64,000 bases of DNA. Origin: Thalassococcus_A lentus. GTDB taxonomy: Bacteria; Pseudomonadota; Alphaproteobacteria; Rhodobacterales; Rhodobacteraceae. Made by a program: the position numbers and the translations under genes. This document shows, piece by piece, positions 50,866-60,012 of the stretch. Numbering within the stretch: position 1 is the stretch's first letter; every line of letters starts with the position of its first letter. The notes under the pieces are model-generated. The model saw only the letters and a program-made list of their open reading frames with translations, made no database searches and was not told the origin of the DNA. The stretch is from NCBI RefSeq assembly GCF_028023555.1, contig NZ_JAQIOY010000009.1, forward strand, positions 94,250 to 158,249, written 5' to 3'.

Positions 50866-50955
50866 GGACAGCCCTCCATTTTGTTGCGAGTGATTCTCAT
50901 GTGGGGATTGTGATGTCCAATTGCAACCCGCGCGCGGGCTGGCCATAGTACATCC

Positions 50956-52065
50956 ATGACCGGACCTAGATACCCTGCCCTGATTCAATCCCTCCCGGAA
51001 ACCGTGCCTTTTGTCGGCCCCGAAGTTCAGGAAAGGACCTTGGGCCGGCCATTCCGCGCCCGCATTGGTGCAAATGAATCCGTTTTCGGACCATCTCCCG
51101 AGGCGATTGCCGCCATGCAGGCAGAATCTGCCGAAATCTGGAAATATGCGGACCCGACTAACCACGATCTGAAACACGCATTGGCAGCCGATATGGGATG
51201 CTCCACCGACAATATCATTGTCGGCGAAGGCATTGACGGACTTCTGGGGTACATTGTGCGACTACTGGTGGAACAAGGGGACACGGTGGTTACGTCCGAT
51301 GGCGCCTACCCCACGTTCAATTACCACGTGGCCGGTTTCGGCGGCGTTCTTCACAAAGTGCCTTACAAGGACGATCACGAAGATATCGACGCTCTTTTGT
51401 CCAAGGCCGCCGAGGTGAACGCCAAACTGGTTTATCTCGCCAACCCGGACAACCCGATGGGCACTTGGTACGACGCGGCGCATATCGAAAAAGCACTGGA
51501 TCAGATCCCCGACGGCACCGTCCTTGTGCTTGACGAGGCCTACATAGAATTTGCGCCTGCCGGGACAGCCCCGAAAATCGATCCCGAAGACCCCCGCGTC
51601 ATTCGGTTTCGCACCTTCTCGAAAGGATACGGCATGGCCGGCGCACGCGTTGGTTATGCATGTGGCGCAAGTGCTTTGATCCGGGCCTTTGACAAGGTGC
51701 GCAATCATTTCGGGATGAACCGGGCAGCGCAGGCTGGCGCCTTGGCAGCCCTCGGCGATCAGGCGTGGTTGCAAGAGGTTGTTTCCAAGGTCTCCAGCGC
51801 GCGCAATGAAATCGCAAAGATCGCTGCTGGCCACGGGCTGACCGCCCTGCCGTCTGCAACAAATTTCGTGGCGCTGGATTGCGGAAAAGACGGAGACTAC
51901 GCCCGAGCTGTGCTGGCAGCTTTGGTCGAATCTGGCATTTTTGTCAGAATGCCGTTTGTGGCCCCACAGGATCGGTGCATCCGTGTCAGCGCAGGGAAAC
52001 CAGAGGACATTGCCGCCTTTGCAGAAGCACTACCCGCCGCGCTGGACCGAGCATCAAAGCCTTAA
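50956..52065 (+). CDS. PLP aminotransferase, histidinol-phosphate type
   Basis: A 369-residue fold-type I class II aminotransferase. ARIGANESVFGPSPEA is the HisC-like N-terminus, LANPDNPMGTW and VLDEAYIEFAP bind PLP, and FRTFSKGYGMAGARVGYA carries the Schiff-base lysine (FSK). It resembles histidinol-phosphate or aromatic aminotransferases; no other his genes are near, so the substrate stays open. It is divergent from the tiny Tat-type gene. Confidence 0.88.
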   Translation: MTGPRYPALIQSLPETVPFVGPEVQERTLGRPFRARIGANESVFGPSPEAIAAMQAESAEIWKYADPTNHDLKHALAADMGCSTDNIIVGEGIDGLLGYIVRLLVEQGDTVVTSDGAYPTFNYHVAGFGGVLHKVPYKDDHEDIDALLSKAAEVNAKLVYLANPDNPMGTWYDAAHIEKALDQIPDGTVLVLDEAYIEFAPAGTAPKIDPEDPRVIRFRTFSKGYGMAGARVGYACGASALIRAFDKVRNHFGMNRAAQAGALAALGDQAWLQEVVSKVSSARNEIAKIAAGHGLTALPSATNFVALDCGKDGDYARAVLAALVESGIFVRMPFVAPQDRCIRVSAGKPEDIAAFAEALPAALDRASKP

Positions 52066-52163
52066 GACGGCAGTCACACTCAGGCTTTTCGCAAAAGTGA
52101 CCTGACAGACGCAGAAACTGCGCTATTCTGTCACGGGCAAGGGCACTGCGAAAGGACACTGCC

Positions 52164-52391
52164 ATGATGGACAGCAACCATCCCAAACGGGTCGAGGACT
52201 ACACGACCGCAAACATGGTGCTCTTGTTCGTCAATCTTTTGTGGATATTCGGCGCAGTGTGGACCGCCTGGGGCATCGGGGCCGTCATGGTTCTGGGGGC
52301 GATCCTGAACCACGCCATCACCCGGATCGAAATTGCCCGAAGACGTCACGCAATCTACATCACGTCGCGCGGAAAAAACGCACCAGACTAG
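52164..52391 (+). CDS. small two-helix membrane protein
   Basis: A 75-residue protein with two closely spaced membrane helices (MVLLFVNLLWIFGAVWTAWG and GAVMVLGAILNHAIT), a short acidic N-terminus and a basic C-terminus (RIEIARRRHAIYITSRGK). AAAGGACACTGCC precedes the ATG. I do not recognise a family. It is convergent with the following aminotransferase. Confidence 0.65.
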   Translation: MMDSNHPKRVEDYTTANMVLLFVNLLWIFGAVWTAWGIGAVMVLGAILNHAITRIEIARRRHAIYITSRGKNAPD

Positions 52392-52397
52392 ACAGCA

Positions 52398-53603
52398 TCA
52401 GGTCTGCACGGATTGCGAAATCACTGACGCGGCGGCGCTGACGCCCCCCTGTCCGTGTGGAATTTCCAATGCGCCGAGTCCGGCCTCCACAACGCCGAGC
52501 ATGCCCAAAATCATATGTGCATTCACATGCCCCATGTGACCAAAGCGGAAAAACCCGGTGCCGTTGGGGTCATCAGGTTCGGACATGCCCAATCCTATCC
52601 CCAAAGTCACACCACCGTTTTTGTCGGTCCATTCGCGCAGTCGGCTGCCATTGGGCGCGCCAAGGCGCGCGGCGGTCACGGCATGACTGCGATTGACCGG
52701 ATCCGCGATGTTCAGCGTCAATGGTCCACCGTCTGCCCAAACATCACATGCGGCCCAAATTGCGCGCGCCAGTGATTCATGGCGCTGCCAGATGGCCTCG
52801 ATCCCTTCGGATTTGATCATGTCCAAGGCAGCACGCAGCCCGAACAGGTGATGCGTGGGCGCAGTTCCATCGAAATACTGGTAGAATACCTCAGGGTTCG
52901 CCCGCGGCGACCAATCCCAGTACCGAGACACCCGCGGCATCGATTTCCGAACGGCATCAGCTCGATCATTGAAGAACACGAAGCCAAGACCCGGCGGTGT
53001 CATCAACCCTTTTTGCGAACCGGTGATCATGACGTCCACGCCCCATGCGTCCATCTCAAACCGATCACACCCCAGCGACGCGATGCAGTCCGCCATCAGC
53101 AACGCCGGATGCCCCAATTCGTCCAAAACGGCCCGGAGTGGCGCAATTTCAGAGCGAACCGAGCTGGAGGTATCGACATGAACGGCAAGGACAGCCTTGA
53201 TTTCATGGTTTTTGTCCGCAGCCAAAGCCGCGCGCACCCGTTCCGGATCAATCGGCGTCTTGATCCCGTGATCCAGAATATCGGCCTCGATTCCCATGCC
53301 CTCGGCCATGTCCGCCCAGCCATAGGCAAAACGACCACAGGCAGGCACCAGCACCTTTTCGCCCGGGGCAACCGTATTGGCGAGCGCTGCCTCCCAAACG
53401 CCGTGCCCATTTGCAATGTAGATCGCAACCTGCCCGCTGGTCCTTGCCACATAACGAAGATCGGGGATCAGGGTCGCGACCATCTCTGGCAACGCGCCTT
53501 CATAGATATTCGGGGCCGCCTGATGCATGGCTTGCAACACGGCATCAGGCATGACCGAAGGACCGGGAATAGCCAGATACTGGCGTCCGTTGGACAATGT
53601 CAT
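52398..53603 (-). CDS. class V aminotransferase (serine/alanine-glyoxylate type)
   Basis: A 401-residue PLP enzyme of the serine-glyoxylate / alanine-glyoxylate aminotransferase group. LAIPGPSVMPDAVLQAMHQAAPNIYEG is the typical N-terminus, VHVDTSSSVRSEI and LLMADCIASLGCDRFEMDAWG bind PLP, and ITGSQKGLMTPPGLGFV carries the Schiff-base lysine. Serine plus glyoxylate to hydroxypyruvate plus glycine is a likely reaction but not proven. The ATG at 53603 follows TAGGAGTTCCTGCA. Confidence 0.87.
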   Translation of the reverse strand: MTLSNGRQYLAIPGPSVMPDAVLQAMHQAAPNIYEGALPEMVATLIPDLRYVARTSGQVAIYIANGHGVWEAALANTVAPGEKVLVPACGRFAYGWADMAEGMGIEADILDHGIKTPIDPERVRAALAADKNHEIKAVLAVHVDTSSSVRSEIAPLRAVLDELGHPALLMADCIASLGCDRFEMDAWGVDVMITGSQKGLMTPPGLGFVFFNDRADAVRKSMPRVSRYWDWSPRANPEVFYQYFDGTAPTHHLFGLRAALDMIKSEGIEAIWQRHESLARAIWAACDVWADGGPLTLNIADPVNRSHAVTAARLGAPNGSRLREWTDKNGGVTLGIGLGMSEPDDPNGTGFFRFGHMGHVNAHMILGMLGVVEAGLGALEIPHGQGGVSAAASVISQSVQT

Positions 53604-53773
53604 TGCAGGAACTCCTATGGCGCAAATCACGCCCTGTCTGACGCCCAACCTAGCTATGCGGAACGCGCCGTCAATCGGCGTATTGCAGCTGGCGCCGCGC
53701 TTGCCAGCAGGCGGCTCAGCCTCTAAACCCCGCCTGATGGCTGCGAACACAGTCAAACCGATAGGATATTGGA

Positions 53774-54484
53774 ATGCTGGCCAAACTCTGGAGCCGGGTT
53801 GAACAGGCTGAACGCCGCTTTCGGCGGTCCTGGGGCAAGGATATCACCTCCCCGTCCGGTCGCCGTTGGGCCCGACTGCACTATCACCTGTTTGACCATG
53901 CATTTCTGCGCGTTCTGTGGACGAATTTCTGGCCCGTAGCACCCGGTGTCTGGCGGTCCAACCAGCCGACGCATGCGCGGTTCGAAAAATATGCGCAAAT
54001 GGGCATCAAAACCGTCGTGAACCTGCGCGGCGAAGACAAGCACGCGCACTACCTCTTCGAAAAAGAAAGTTGCGAAGCGCTCGGGCTGACCTTGGTCAAT
54101 GCCAAGCTGTGGGCCCGCGAAGCAGCGCCGCGCAGCCGTATCGTCGATGTGATCGAAGCGATCAGAGCCGCAGAACGCCCATTGATGTTCCATTGCAAGT
54201 CCGGTGCGGATCGGGCCGGATTCGTTGCCGCCATGTACCAGTTGGTTTTTGACGGACAGCCAGTAGAAGTCGCCCGCAAACAACTTGGCCTGAAGTACAT
54301 CCATCTCGACTTTACCAAAACCGGTGTTCAGGACTATGTGCTGGACGTCTACGAGGCACGACTGACACAAGGCGATATTGGTTTTGAGCAATGGATCAGA
54401 ACCGAATACAAAGCCAAGCATCTTCAATACGGCTGGGACAATAGCCGCCCGGCACTTGAGACAGCCAAGGTCATGATCCAGTGA
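53774..54484 (+). CDS. tyrosine/dual-specificity phosphatase
   Basis: A 236-residue protein with a PTP signature MFHCKSGADRAGFVAAMY (C-x5-R, HCKSGADR) and a general-acid loop region around NAKLWAREAAPRSR. The segment PGVWRSNQPTHARFEKYAQMGIKTVVNLRGED is typical of the DSP-like family that acts on inositol phosphate, lipid phosphate or phosphotyrosine. Its end overlaps the following exporter start by four bases (GTGA), so the two work as one unit, perhaps in lipid A or glycan export. Confidence 0.85.
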   Translation: MLAKLWSRVEQAERRFRRSWGKDITSPSGRRWARLHYHLFDHAFLRVLWTNFWPVAPGVWRSNQPTHARFEKYAQMGIKTVVNLRGEDKHAHYLFEKESCEALGLTLVNAKLWAREAAPRSRIVDVIEAIRAAERPLMFHCKSGADRAGFVAAMYQLVFDGQPVEVARKQLGLKYIHLDFTKTGVQDYVLDVYEARLTQGDIGFEQWIRTEYKAKHLQYGWDNSRPALETAKVMIQ

Positions 54485-56220
54485 CAGAGCCATCCTCAAA
54501 AGGTTTACTGCGCTGGCTTTGGCGCGGGTACCTCAAACGCTATGCCGGGCTCATGGCGATTGCCATGCTCTTCATGGCGATTGAGGGATCCATGTTCGGC
54601 ATGCTCAGCTACATGATGAAACCCATGTTTGACGACGTGTTCGTCGGGGGAAACCGGGACGCATTGGTGTGGGTCGGATTGATCGTCATGGGCATTTTCG
54701 TGACGCGGGCCTTTGCCAGCGTCATTCAAAAAGTCATCCTCACCCGTGTCTCGCAACTGACAATGGGCGATCTGCGACAGGATATGCTGGCCCACCTGAT
54801 GCGGTTGGACACCAGTTTCCACCAGCACTACGGACCCGGCTATCTGATCCAACGCGTCGAAGGCGACGTAAACTCGATCGCCAAGGTCTGGAGCACTTTG
54901 ATCACCGGCGCAGGACGGGATGTCATTGCCCTGATATCACTGTTCGGCGTGGCGCTTTCCATCGATTGGCGCTGGACGCTGGTGGCGCTTCTGGGCGCGC
55001 CACTGCTGATTGGTCCGACGGTGTTTCTGCAACGTTTTGTCCGGGGCAATGCCCGCACGGTGCGTGATGTTGCAGCCCGCCTGTCCACGCGTCTGAACGA
55101 GATTTTCCACGGCATCACCGCTGTCAAACTGAACACACTCGAAAATTACCAATCCGAAAAATACGGGGATCTGACGCGCCAGCGCGTGCGTCTTGAAACA
55201 CGGTCGGCAGCCGGTCAGGCATCTTTGCCGGGGCTGATCGACGTTATGTCAGGCATCGGCTTTGTCGGAGTGCTGTTCTATGGCGGCAGTGAAATCCTCG
55301 ACGGCGAAAAAACCGTTGGCGACTTCATGGCCTTCTTTACGGCCATCGGCCTTGCCTTTGAACCGTTGCGCCGTTTGGGCGCGGTCAGCGGTGTCTGGCA
55401 GGTTGCAGCGGCAAGCATCGAACGCATCAAGGAAGTTCTGGAAACACGCCCGGCCCTCAGGGACCCGTCAGACCCAATGCCAGCACCGAACGGCGTTCCC
55501 GAAATCATTCTGGACAATGTTGAATTGTCCTACGGCAATGCACCTGTGCTCAATGGTCTGAGCTTTCGGGCGGAAGCTGGCAAAACCACCGCTCTGGTCG
55601 GCGCGTCCGGTGCGGGCAAGACAACCGTTTTCAACTTGCTTACCCGTTTGGTGGACCCCGCAAGTGGCGTGATCGAGGTCGGATCGATCCCGGTTAATCT
55701 GATGCGCATCGAAGATTTGCGGCAGATGATTTCCGTCGTCAGCCAAGAAGCGTTGCTGTTCGACGAAACGCTTTTGGAAAACATTGTTCTGGGGCGTGAA
55801 GTTGAGACGCAGGATTTGCACAGTGCCTTGCAGGCCGCCCATGTTTCCGACTTCGTGCCAAGACTGGAGCAAGGTCTTGATAGCCCGGTCGGGCCCAGAG
55901 GGTCCAACCTTTCAGGCGGTCAGCGTCAGCGCGTTGCCATTGCGCGCGCGATCCTGCGCGACACACCCATCCTGCTGCTGGACGAAGCCACAAGCGCGCT
56001 GGATGCCAAATCTGAAACCATTGTGCAGGAAGCGCTCGAACGCCTATCGAAAGGGCGCACAACGCTGGTCATCGCCCACCGGCTGTCCACTGTCCGCAAT
56101 GCAGACAAGATCGTGGTAATGGATGCAGGCCGCGTGGTTGATGAAGGCACCCATGATGAGCTTATCGCCCGTGAGGGACCATACAAGGCGCTCTACGCGT
56201 TGCAGTTCAACGACGAATAG
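54481..56220 (+). CDS. MsbA-like ABC exporter (permease-ATPase fusion)
   Basis: A 579-residue half-transporter: six membrane helices in residues 1-320 and an ATPase with Walker A GASGAGKTTVFNLL, Q-loop VVSQEALLFDETL, signature LSGGQRQRVAIARAIL, Walker B ILLLDEATSALD and switch histidine IAHRLSTV. MsbA-type proteins flip lipid A or other lipids; other peptide or lipid exporters look alike. It starts with GTG at 54481, overlapping the phosphatase gene. Confidence 0.9.
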   Translation: MTEPSSKGLLRWLWRGYLKRYAGLMAIAMLFMAIEGSMFGMLSYMMKPMFDDVFVGGNRDALVWVGLIVMGIFVTRAFASVIQKVILTRVSQLTMGDLRQDMLAHLMRLDTSFHQHYGPGYLIQRVEGDVNSIAKVWSTLITGAGRDVIALISLFGVALSIDWRWTLVALLGAPLLIGPTVFLQRFVRGNARTVRDVAARLSTRLNEIFHGITAVKLNTLENYQSEKYGDLTRQRVRLETRSAAGQASLPGLIDVMSGIGFVGVLFYGGSEILDGEKTVGDFMAFFTAIGLAFEPLRRLGAVSGVWQVAAASIERIKEVLETRPALRDPSDPMPAPNGVPEIILDNVELSYGNAPVLNGLSFRAEAGKTTALVGASGAGKTTVFNLLTRLVDPASGVIEVGSIPVNLMRIEDLRQMISVVSQEALLFDETLLENIVLGREVETQDLHSALQAAHVSDFVPRLEQGLDSPVGPRGSNLSGGQRQRVAIARAILRDTPILLLDEATSALDAKSETIVQEALERLSKGRTTLVIAHRLSTVRNADKIVVMDAGRVVDEGTHDELIAREGPYKALYALQFNDE

Positions 56221-56226
56221 CCGAAC

Positions 56227-56907
56227 TCAGGACTTGCGGTACGCCACGGCCAGTCGCTCTGGATTGGTTCCGGCAAGATAGCGCAGCAACGTGGTTAGGT
56301 TTTTGCTACCTCTGCGGATCCAGCCCTGTTTTTGGTATTTCTCGGCGGACGTGATCGCCGTTGCATCAAGGGCCCTCAACCGAGGTCGCAAACTGCGCGC
56401 CAACGCCACGTCTTCCATCAAAGGGATGTCCGGAATACCGCCAACATCCTGCAGGATTACGCGGGGCAACAAGAGCCCCTGATCACCATAAGGCAAACCA
56501 AACAGGCGCGATCGCATATTGGCCCAACCCGCGACTGTTCGTGCGGCGAAACCAGGCGCATCAAAGGCCAGCCGGAAATGATAGGCGTCGGGTGCCATCA
56601 GGGCCGCTTTCACTGGCTTGGTCCAACCACTATCCAGAACCGTGTCAGCGTGCAGCAGCAAAACCCAATCGCCCTGCGACGCAGAGACGCCCCGGCGCAG
56701 CTGCCCACCACGCGATGCCGCACCTGTCACGACCTCGGCCCCGGCGCTGGCCGCGATGCTCAGGGTTTCGTCAGATGAGCCGCCGTCAGACAGGATCAAC
56801 TCACGGATCAGGCCTTCTGCGAGACCTTCACCCAAGGCGCCCAAACAGGCCGGTAGACGATCTGCTGCATTCAGAGTCGGAATGATAACGGAAATTGGTG
56901 CTCGCAT
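56227..56907 (-). CDS. GT2 glycosyltransferase (TIGR04283 type)
   Basis: A 226-residue GT-A enzyme: ISVIIPTLNAADRLPACLGAL, LILSDGGSSDETLSIAASAGAEVV, the DxD-like LLHADTVLDSGW, and GLPYGDQGLLLPRVILQDVGGIPDIPLMEDVALARSLR. This is the short TIGR04283 family often found with radical-SAM, arsenosugar or selenium-related genes; none of these is here. The sugar donor is unknown. It is divergent from ygfZ. Confidence 0.85.
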   Translation of the reverse strand: MRAPISVIIPTLNAADRLPACLGALGEGLAEGLIRELILSDGGSSDETLSIAASAGAEVVTGAASRGGQLRRGVSASQGDWVLLLHADTVLDSGWTKPVKAALMAPDAYHFRLAFDAPGFAARTVAGWANMRSRLFGLPYGDQGLLLPRVILQDVGGIPDIPLMEDVALARSLRPRLRALDATAITSAEKYQKQGWIRRGSKNLTTLLRYLAGTNPERLAVAYRKS

Positions 56908-56970
56908 GGGTCTGGTTGGTCTCCCTGCCCCGGTCTATATGAGAAACAACCAGCGTTGGGGAAACCAAAA

Positions 56971-57708
56971 ATGCACGACGAACGACAAGTCATCCGTGTG
57001 GGTGGGGCAGACGCCCGCGACTTTCTGCAGGGTCTCATCAGCAATGACGTAAACAAGCTGGCAGAGGGGCTGGTCTACACGGCGATGCTTACGCCACAAG
57101 GCAAACTGATCGCTGACTTCTTTTTGGTGCCCAGCGGCGAAAACATCCTGATCGACGTGCACGCCGATTTGGCGGCGGGGCTGCTGCAAAGGCTGACCAT
57201 GTACAAACTGCGATCCGCCGTTGATCTGGAAATGACGGATCGCCAAGTCACACGCGGTCTGGGTGAACCCCCGTCAGGCGCGTTTGAAGACCCCCGCCAT
57301 CCCAGCCTTGGCTGGCGCGGCTACGATGATCAGCCAGGACAAGATGTAGACTGGGACGCAATCCGGGTCGCAGCCTGCGTGCCGCAATCCGGGATCGAAC
57401 TGGGACCAGACACTTTCATCCTCGAAGCCGGGTTTGAACGGCTCAATGGAGTCGATTTTCGCAAAGGCTGTTACGTCGGACAGGAGGTGACAGCCCGGAT
57501 GAAACACAAGACCGAACTGCGCAAGGGTCTGGCAACTGTCACAGTGGACGGCAGCGCCGACGTCGGCACCGAGATCACCGCAAACGACAAGGCGGTGGGC
57601 ACGCTCTACACGCAGTCAGGCGGACAGGGGATCGCCTACCTGCGGTTTGACCGGGCGCAATCAGAAATGATGGCCGATGGCGCATTGCTGCGCTTGAACA
57701 ATACCTGA
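56971..57708 (+). CDS. ygfZ: folate-binding Fe-S cluster protein YgfZ
   Basis: A 245-residue GcvT-like protein with the signature RKGCYVGQEVTARMKHK, plus ARDFLQGLISNDV and AMLTPQGKLIADF. YgfZ supports synthesis or repair of certain iron-sulfur enzymes with folate. The ATG at 56971 follows TTGGGGAAACCAAAA; a TTG at 56956 is in frame but less likely. Its last 48 bases overlap the convergent GNAT gene. Confidence 0.9.
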   Translation: MHDERQVIRVGGADARDFLQGLISNDVNKLAEGLVYTAMLTPQGKLIADFFLVPSGENILIDVHADLAAGLLQRLTMYKLRSAVDLEMTDRQVTRGLGEPPSGAFEDPRHPSLGWRGYDDQPGQDVDWDAIRVAACVPQSGIELGPDTFILEAGFERLNGVDFRKGCYVGQEVTARMKHKTELRKGLATVTVDGSADVGTEITANDKAVGTLYTQSGGQGIAYLRFDRAQSEMMADGALLRLNNT

Positions 57709-58179
57709 TTGCTCGAGAACCAGCGTTTTGTGATGCACCAGAACAGCAGGTGATGCGCCAGCCGAGCGATACAGCTGCTCGGCCTGTTGATTGAAGGCAT
57801 GATGGCTGACAGCCCAGGTGCAATAACCATTGCACGTCATCCAGTCTTCCAAATGCTCGATAAGTGCGCGCGCCAATCCACGCCCGCGCACGCTGGGCGC
57901 CACATAGAGATGATCAATAAAGATATGGTCAGCCTTTTGATGCAACGGGCCTAAAGGGCGGTTTTGCGGAATAACCAATGCATAACAAACCAACCCCCAA
58001 CCTGCGCAATGTCCAAACATGAACGCGCCCCGGCCCGACAGATCTTCCAGTATTTGGAGATATTCATGATCCTGCCCATGCGCGTGAAAGACATGTGGCA
58101 ATCGCTCGGCATGGTAGGTGTGGAGCCCCCGAAACAAGCGTAAAACCTGTCGCGGCATCGCATCGACAATCTCAAACAT
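57661..58179 (-). CDS. GNAT N-acetyltransferase
   Basis: A 172-residue GNAT protein: the acetyl-CoA motif DHLYVAPSVRGRGLARALIEHLEDWM and the C-terminal NQQAEQLYRSAGASP region. Substrate unknown. Its ATG at 58179 lies only 6 bases after the GGAGGC that is the 3' arm of the efp terminator hairpin, so its ribosome site is inside that stem. Its 3' end overlaps ygfZ by 48 bases on the other strand. Confidence 0.82.
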   Translation of the reverse strand: MFEIVDAMPRQVLRLFRGLHTYHAERLPHVFHAHGQDHEYLQILEDLSGRGAFMFGHCAGWGLVCYALVIPQNRPLGPLHQKADHIFIDHLYVAPSVRGRGLARALIEHLEDWMTCNGYCTWAVSHHAFNQQAEQLYRSAGASPAVLVHHKTLVLEQSGIVQAQQCAIGHHF

Positions 58180-58182
58180 AAA

Positions 58183-58212
58183 AAAGCCTCCTGGCTGAAT
58201 GCCGGAGGCTTT
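58183..58212 (-). terminator. efp terminator that contains the GNAT ribosome site
   Basis: On the minus strand AAAGCCTCC-GGC, loop ATTCA, GCC-A-GGAGGCTTT makes a 12-base-pair stem with one bulge, followed by TTT and then directly ATG. It begins 53 bases after the efp stop. It is thus a proper intrinsic terminator, and its 3' arm holds AGGAGG, the only Shine-Dalgarno of the GNAT gene. Confidence 0.8.
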
Positions 58213-58264
58213 CTGAGATCGATTTCCCCCGGCGAATGCACGGGGGAAGGTTCGGCCGCGCGGG

Positions 58265-58828
58265 TTATGCGCGTTCCGAATATTCCATGGTTTCGGTGTT
58301 CACGACGATCATCTCATCCTGCGCAACAAAAGGCGGCACAGAGACACGCACACCGTTGTCCAGAACAGCAGGCTTAAAGCTGTTTGCAGCGGTCTGACCT
58401 TTGACAACCGGCTCAGTCTCAACGACCTGGCAAGTCACCTTTTGTGGTAGCGTCGCGTTCAGCGCTTCTGCGTCGTAGAATTCGACGACGATGGTCATGC
58501 CGTCCTGCAGGAATGGGCGACGATCGCCCAGAATCTCCGCGGCAAGCTGCACCTGATCGTAGGTTTCGGTGTCCATAAAAATCAGCTGGCCAGAGTCTTC
58601 ATACAGAAACTGCATGTCTTTCTGTTCCAGCCGAACACGTTCGACTTTGTCAGCGGAACGAAAGCGTTCGTTCAGCTTTGAGCCATTGCGCAAGTTGCGC
58701 AGTTCGACCTGAGCAAAGGCACCGCCCTTGCCGGGCTTTACGTGATCGACCTTTACAGCCGCCCACAGTCCGTCGTTGTGCTCAAGCACGTTCCCGGGGC
58801 GGATCTCGTTTCCGTTGATTTTAGGCAT
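58265..58828 (-). CDS. efp: elongation factor P
   Basis: A 187-residue EF-P, the usual length, with its three beta domains. DHVKPGKGGAFAQVELRN carries the conserved lysine at the tip of domain I (Lys34), and VPPFVAQDEMIVVNTETMEYSERA is a typical end. It helps the ribosome join consecutive prolines. No EpmA/EpmB modification genes are in the window. Confidence 0.96.
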   Translation of the reverse strand: MPKINGNEIRPGNVLEHNDGLWAAVKVDHVKPGKGGAFAQVELRNLRNGSKLNERFRSADKVERVRLEQKDMQFLYEDSGQLIFMDTETYDQVQLAAEILGDRRPFLQDGMTIVVEFYDAEALNATLPQKVTCQVVETEPVVKGQTAANSFKPAVLDNGVRVSVPPFVAQDEMIVVNTETMEYSERA

Positions 58829-59046
58829 GTGTCAAAACCATGGCAAAAGGTTGATGATTTGTTGTCAGTTCCTATATCTGCCCAGTGTACCCCTGACAAG
58901 ACAACGAAATATCGTGCTGCATTTGCAGAAAGATATTCGCTATGCGCATGGGTGCTATGCAATTTGAGGGTATCCGAATCGTTCTGAATCGGTCATAACC
59001 CGCGTCACGCCTAAAAAGACAAGAGCCAAAAAACAAAGGTCAAATC

Positions 59047-59370
59047 ATGAAAGATTTCGTTGACGGCACCGCCTTTAATTCAGAGCAGGGCAACCGCTCC
59101 CGCAAGCTTTTTGCGGCTGTTGTGCTGGCCGCTTTGGATGATGCGATCGCCGACGACAAGAAATACGGCAACGGACCCGAGCAGATTGCTCGTTGGGCCC
59201 GCTCTCGTGATGGCCGTGAAGTTCTGAGCTGCGCCGGGATTGACCCGAACGAACGCGTAGTCAAAGGACTCATGGAATTCGTTGCCAAAGGTGTTCGTAC
59301 CTCTGTCGCGCTGTCGCGCGAAGAAAGCGAGCGCCGCAATGCTGCTGCTCAGCAGGCCGAAGCTGCCTAA
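59047..59370 (+). CDS. small conserved alphaproteobacterial protein (DUF6280-like)
   Basis: A 107-residue soluble helical protein: KDFVDGTAFNSEQGNRSRKL, then FAAVVLAALDDAIADDKKYG, ARWARSRDGREVLSCAGIDPNERVVKG and an Ala/Glu-rich tail. I recall nearly identical proteins across Rhodobacterales under a DUF name (DUF6280), with unknown function. High similarity and a strong terminator right after it suggest a highly expressed housekeeping role. The body contains one cysteine. Confidence 0.75.
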   Translation: MKDFVDGTAFNSEQGNRSRKLFAAVVLAALDDAIADDKKYGNGPEQIARWARSRDGREVLSCAGIDPNERVVKGLMEFVAKGVRTSVALSREESERRNAAAQQAEAA

Positions 59371-59399
59371 GGCTAAGCAAACGGTTACAACCAATTGAG

Positions 59400-59428
59400 A
59401 ACGCGCCAGTCTGGCGCGTTTTTTTTAT
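59400..59428 (+). terminator. intrinsic terminator
   Basis: AACGCGCC (59400-59407), loop AGTCT, GGCGCGTT (59413-59420), then eight T. It ends the small conserved gene and sits directly before the convergent membrane-protein gene end. Confidence 0.92.
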
Positions 59429-59429
59429 T

Positions 59430-59999
59430 CTAAAAGAACCACAACCACTGGCGCACGACCCAGATTTCCGCGGCCAGCAGCACGACAACCAATATGCGCA
59501 TGGGCCATGTGGAAAAGCGCCGAAGCATGCCCACCGCCAAAACAGTCACCAAAGCGGCTTCTATTGGTGCGACCCATCGGGCGTGATGTTGGCTATCCCA
59601 ATAGCTGATCGGGCTTTCGTAGACCCAATTAGTCAAAGGCCAGAAATGCGGGCGTCCATCATCATGATGCAGCGGAAAGTCTAGCAGCAGATGCAGCAAC
59701 GCAGCGCCTGCAAGAGCCATCAAGCCCGCTGACTTTTTCCATAGTCCAACTGCGAACAATGCCCCCCAAATGACAAACGAATTGTCGATGGCAAAGACCG
59801 TTTGCCAAGTGGTCGAGAAATAAAGCGTACCAAATACATGCCCGGGTGGCATGCCAAACAGGAACAGAGCTGCTCCGGCCAAAACGTAAAGAGACAAATC
59901 TGGCAACAAGGCGCCCAATAGGGCCAGCCCGGTTACGCGGCGGTCACCAGGCCGGGCAAATGCAGCAGCGCCAACAATCAAATGCGCAGGCGTGTTCAC
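59430..59999 (-). CDS. YdjM-like membrane protein (DUF457 type)
   Basis: A 189-residue protein with four or five membrane helices. Conserved polar motifs are NTPAHLIVGAAAF, ALLPDLSLYVLAG and HLLLDFPLHHDDGRPHFWPLTNWVY, the histidine/aspartate pattern of the YdjM/DUF457 membrane-bound metal-dependent hydrolase group. Its activity is unknown. It follows the PopZ-like gene on the same strand with a 13-base gap. Confidence 0.75.
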   Translation of the reverse strand: MNTPAHLIVGAAAFARPGDRRVTGLALLGALLPDLSLYVLAGAALFLFGMPPGHVFGTLYFSTTWQTVFAIDNSFVIWGALFAVGLWKKSAGLMALAGAALLHLLLDFPLHHDDGRPHFWPLTNWVYESPISYWDSQHHARWVAPIEAALVTVLAVGMLRRFSTWPMRILVVVLLAAEIWVVRQWLWFF

Positions 60000-60012
60000 C
60001 CTAGCCTACCAA

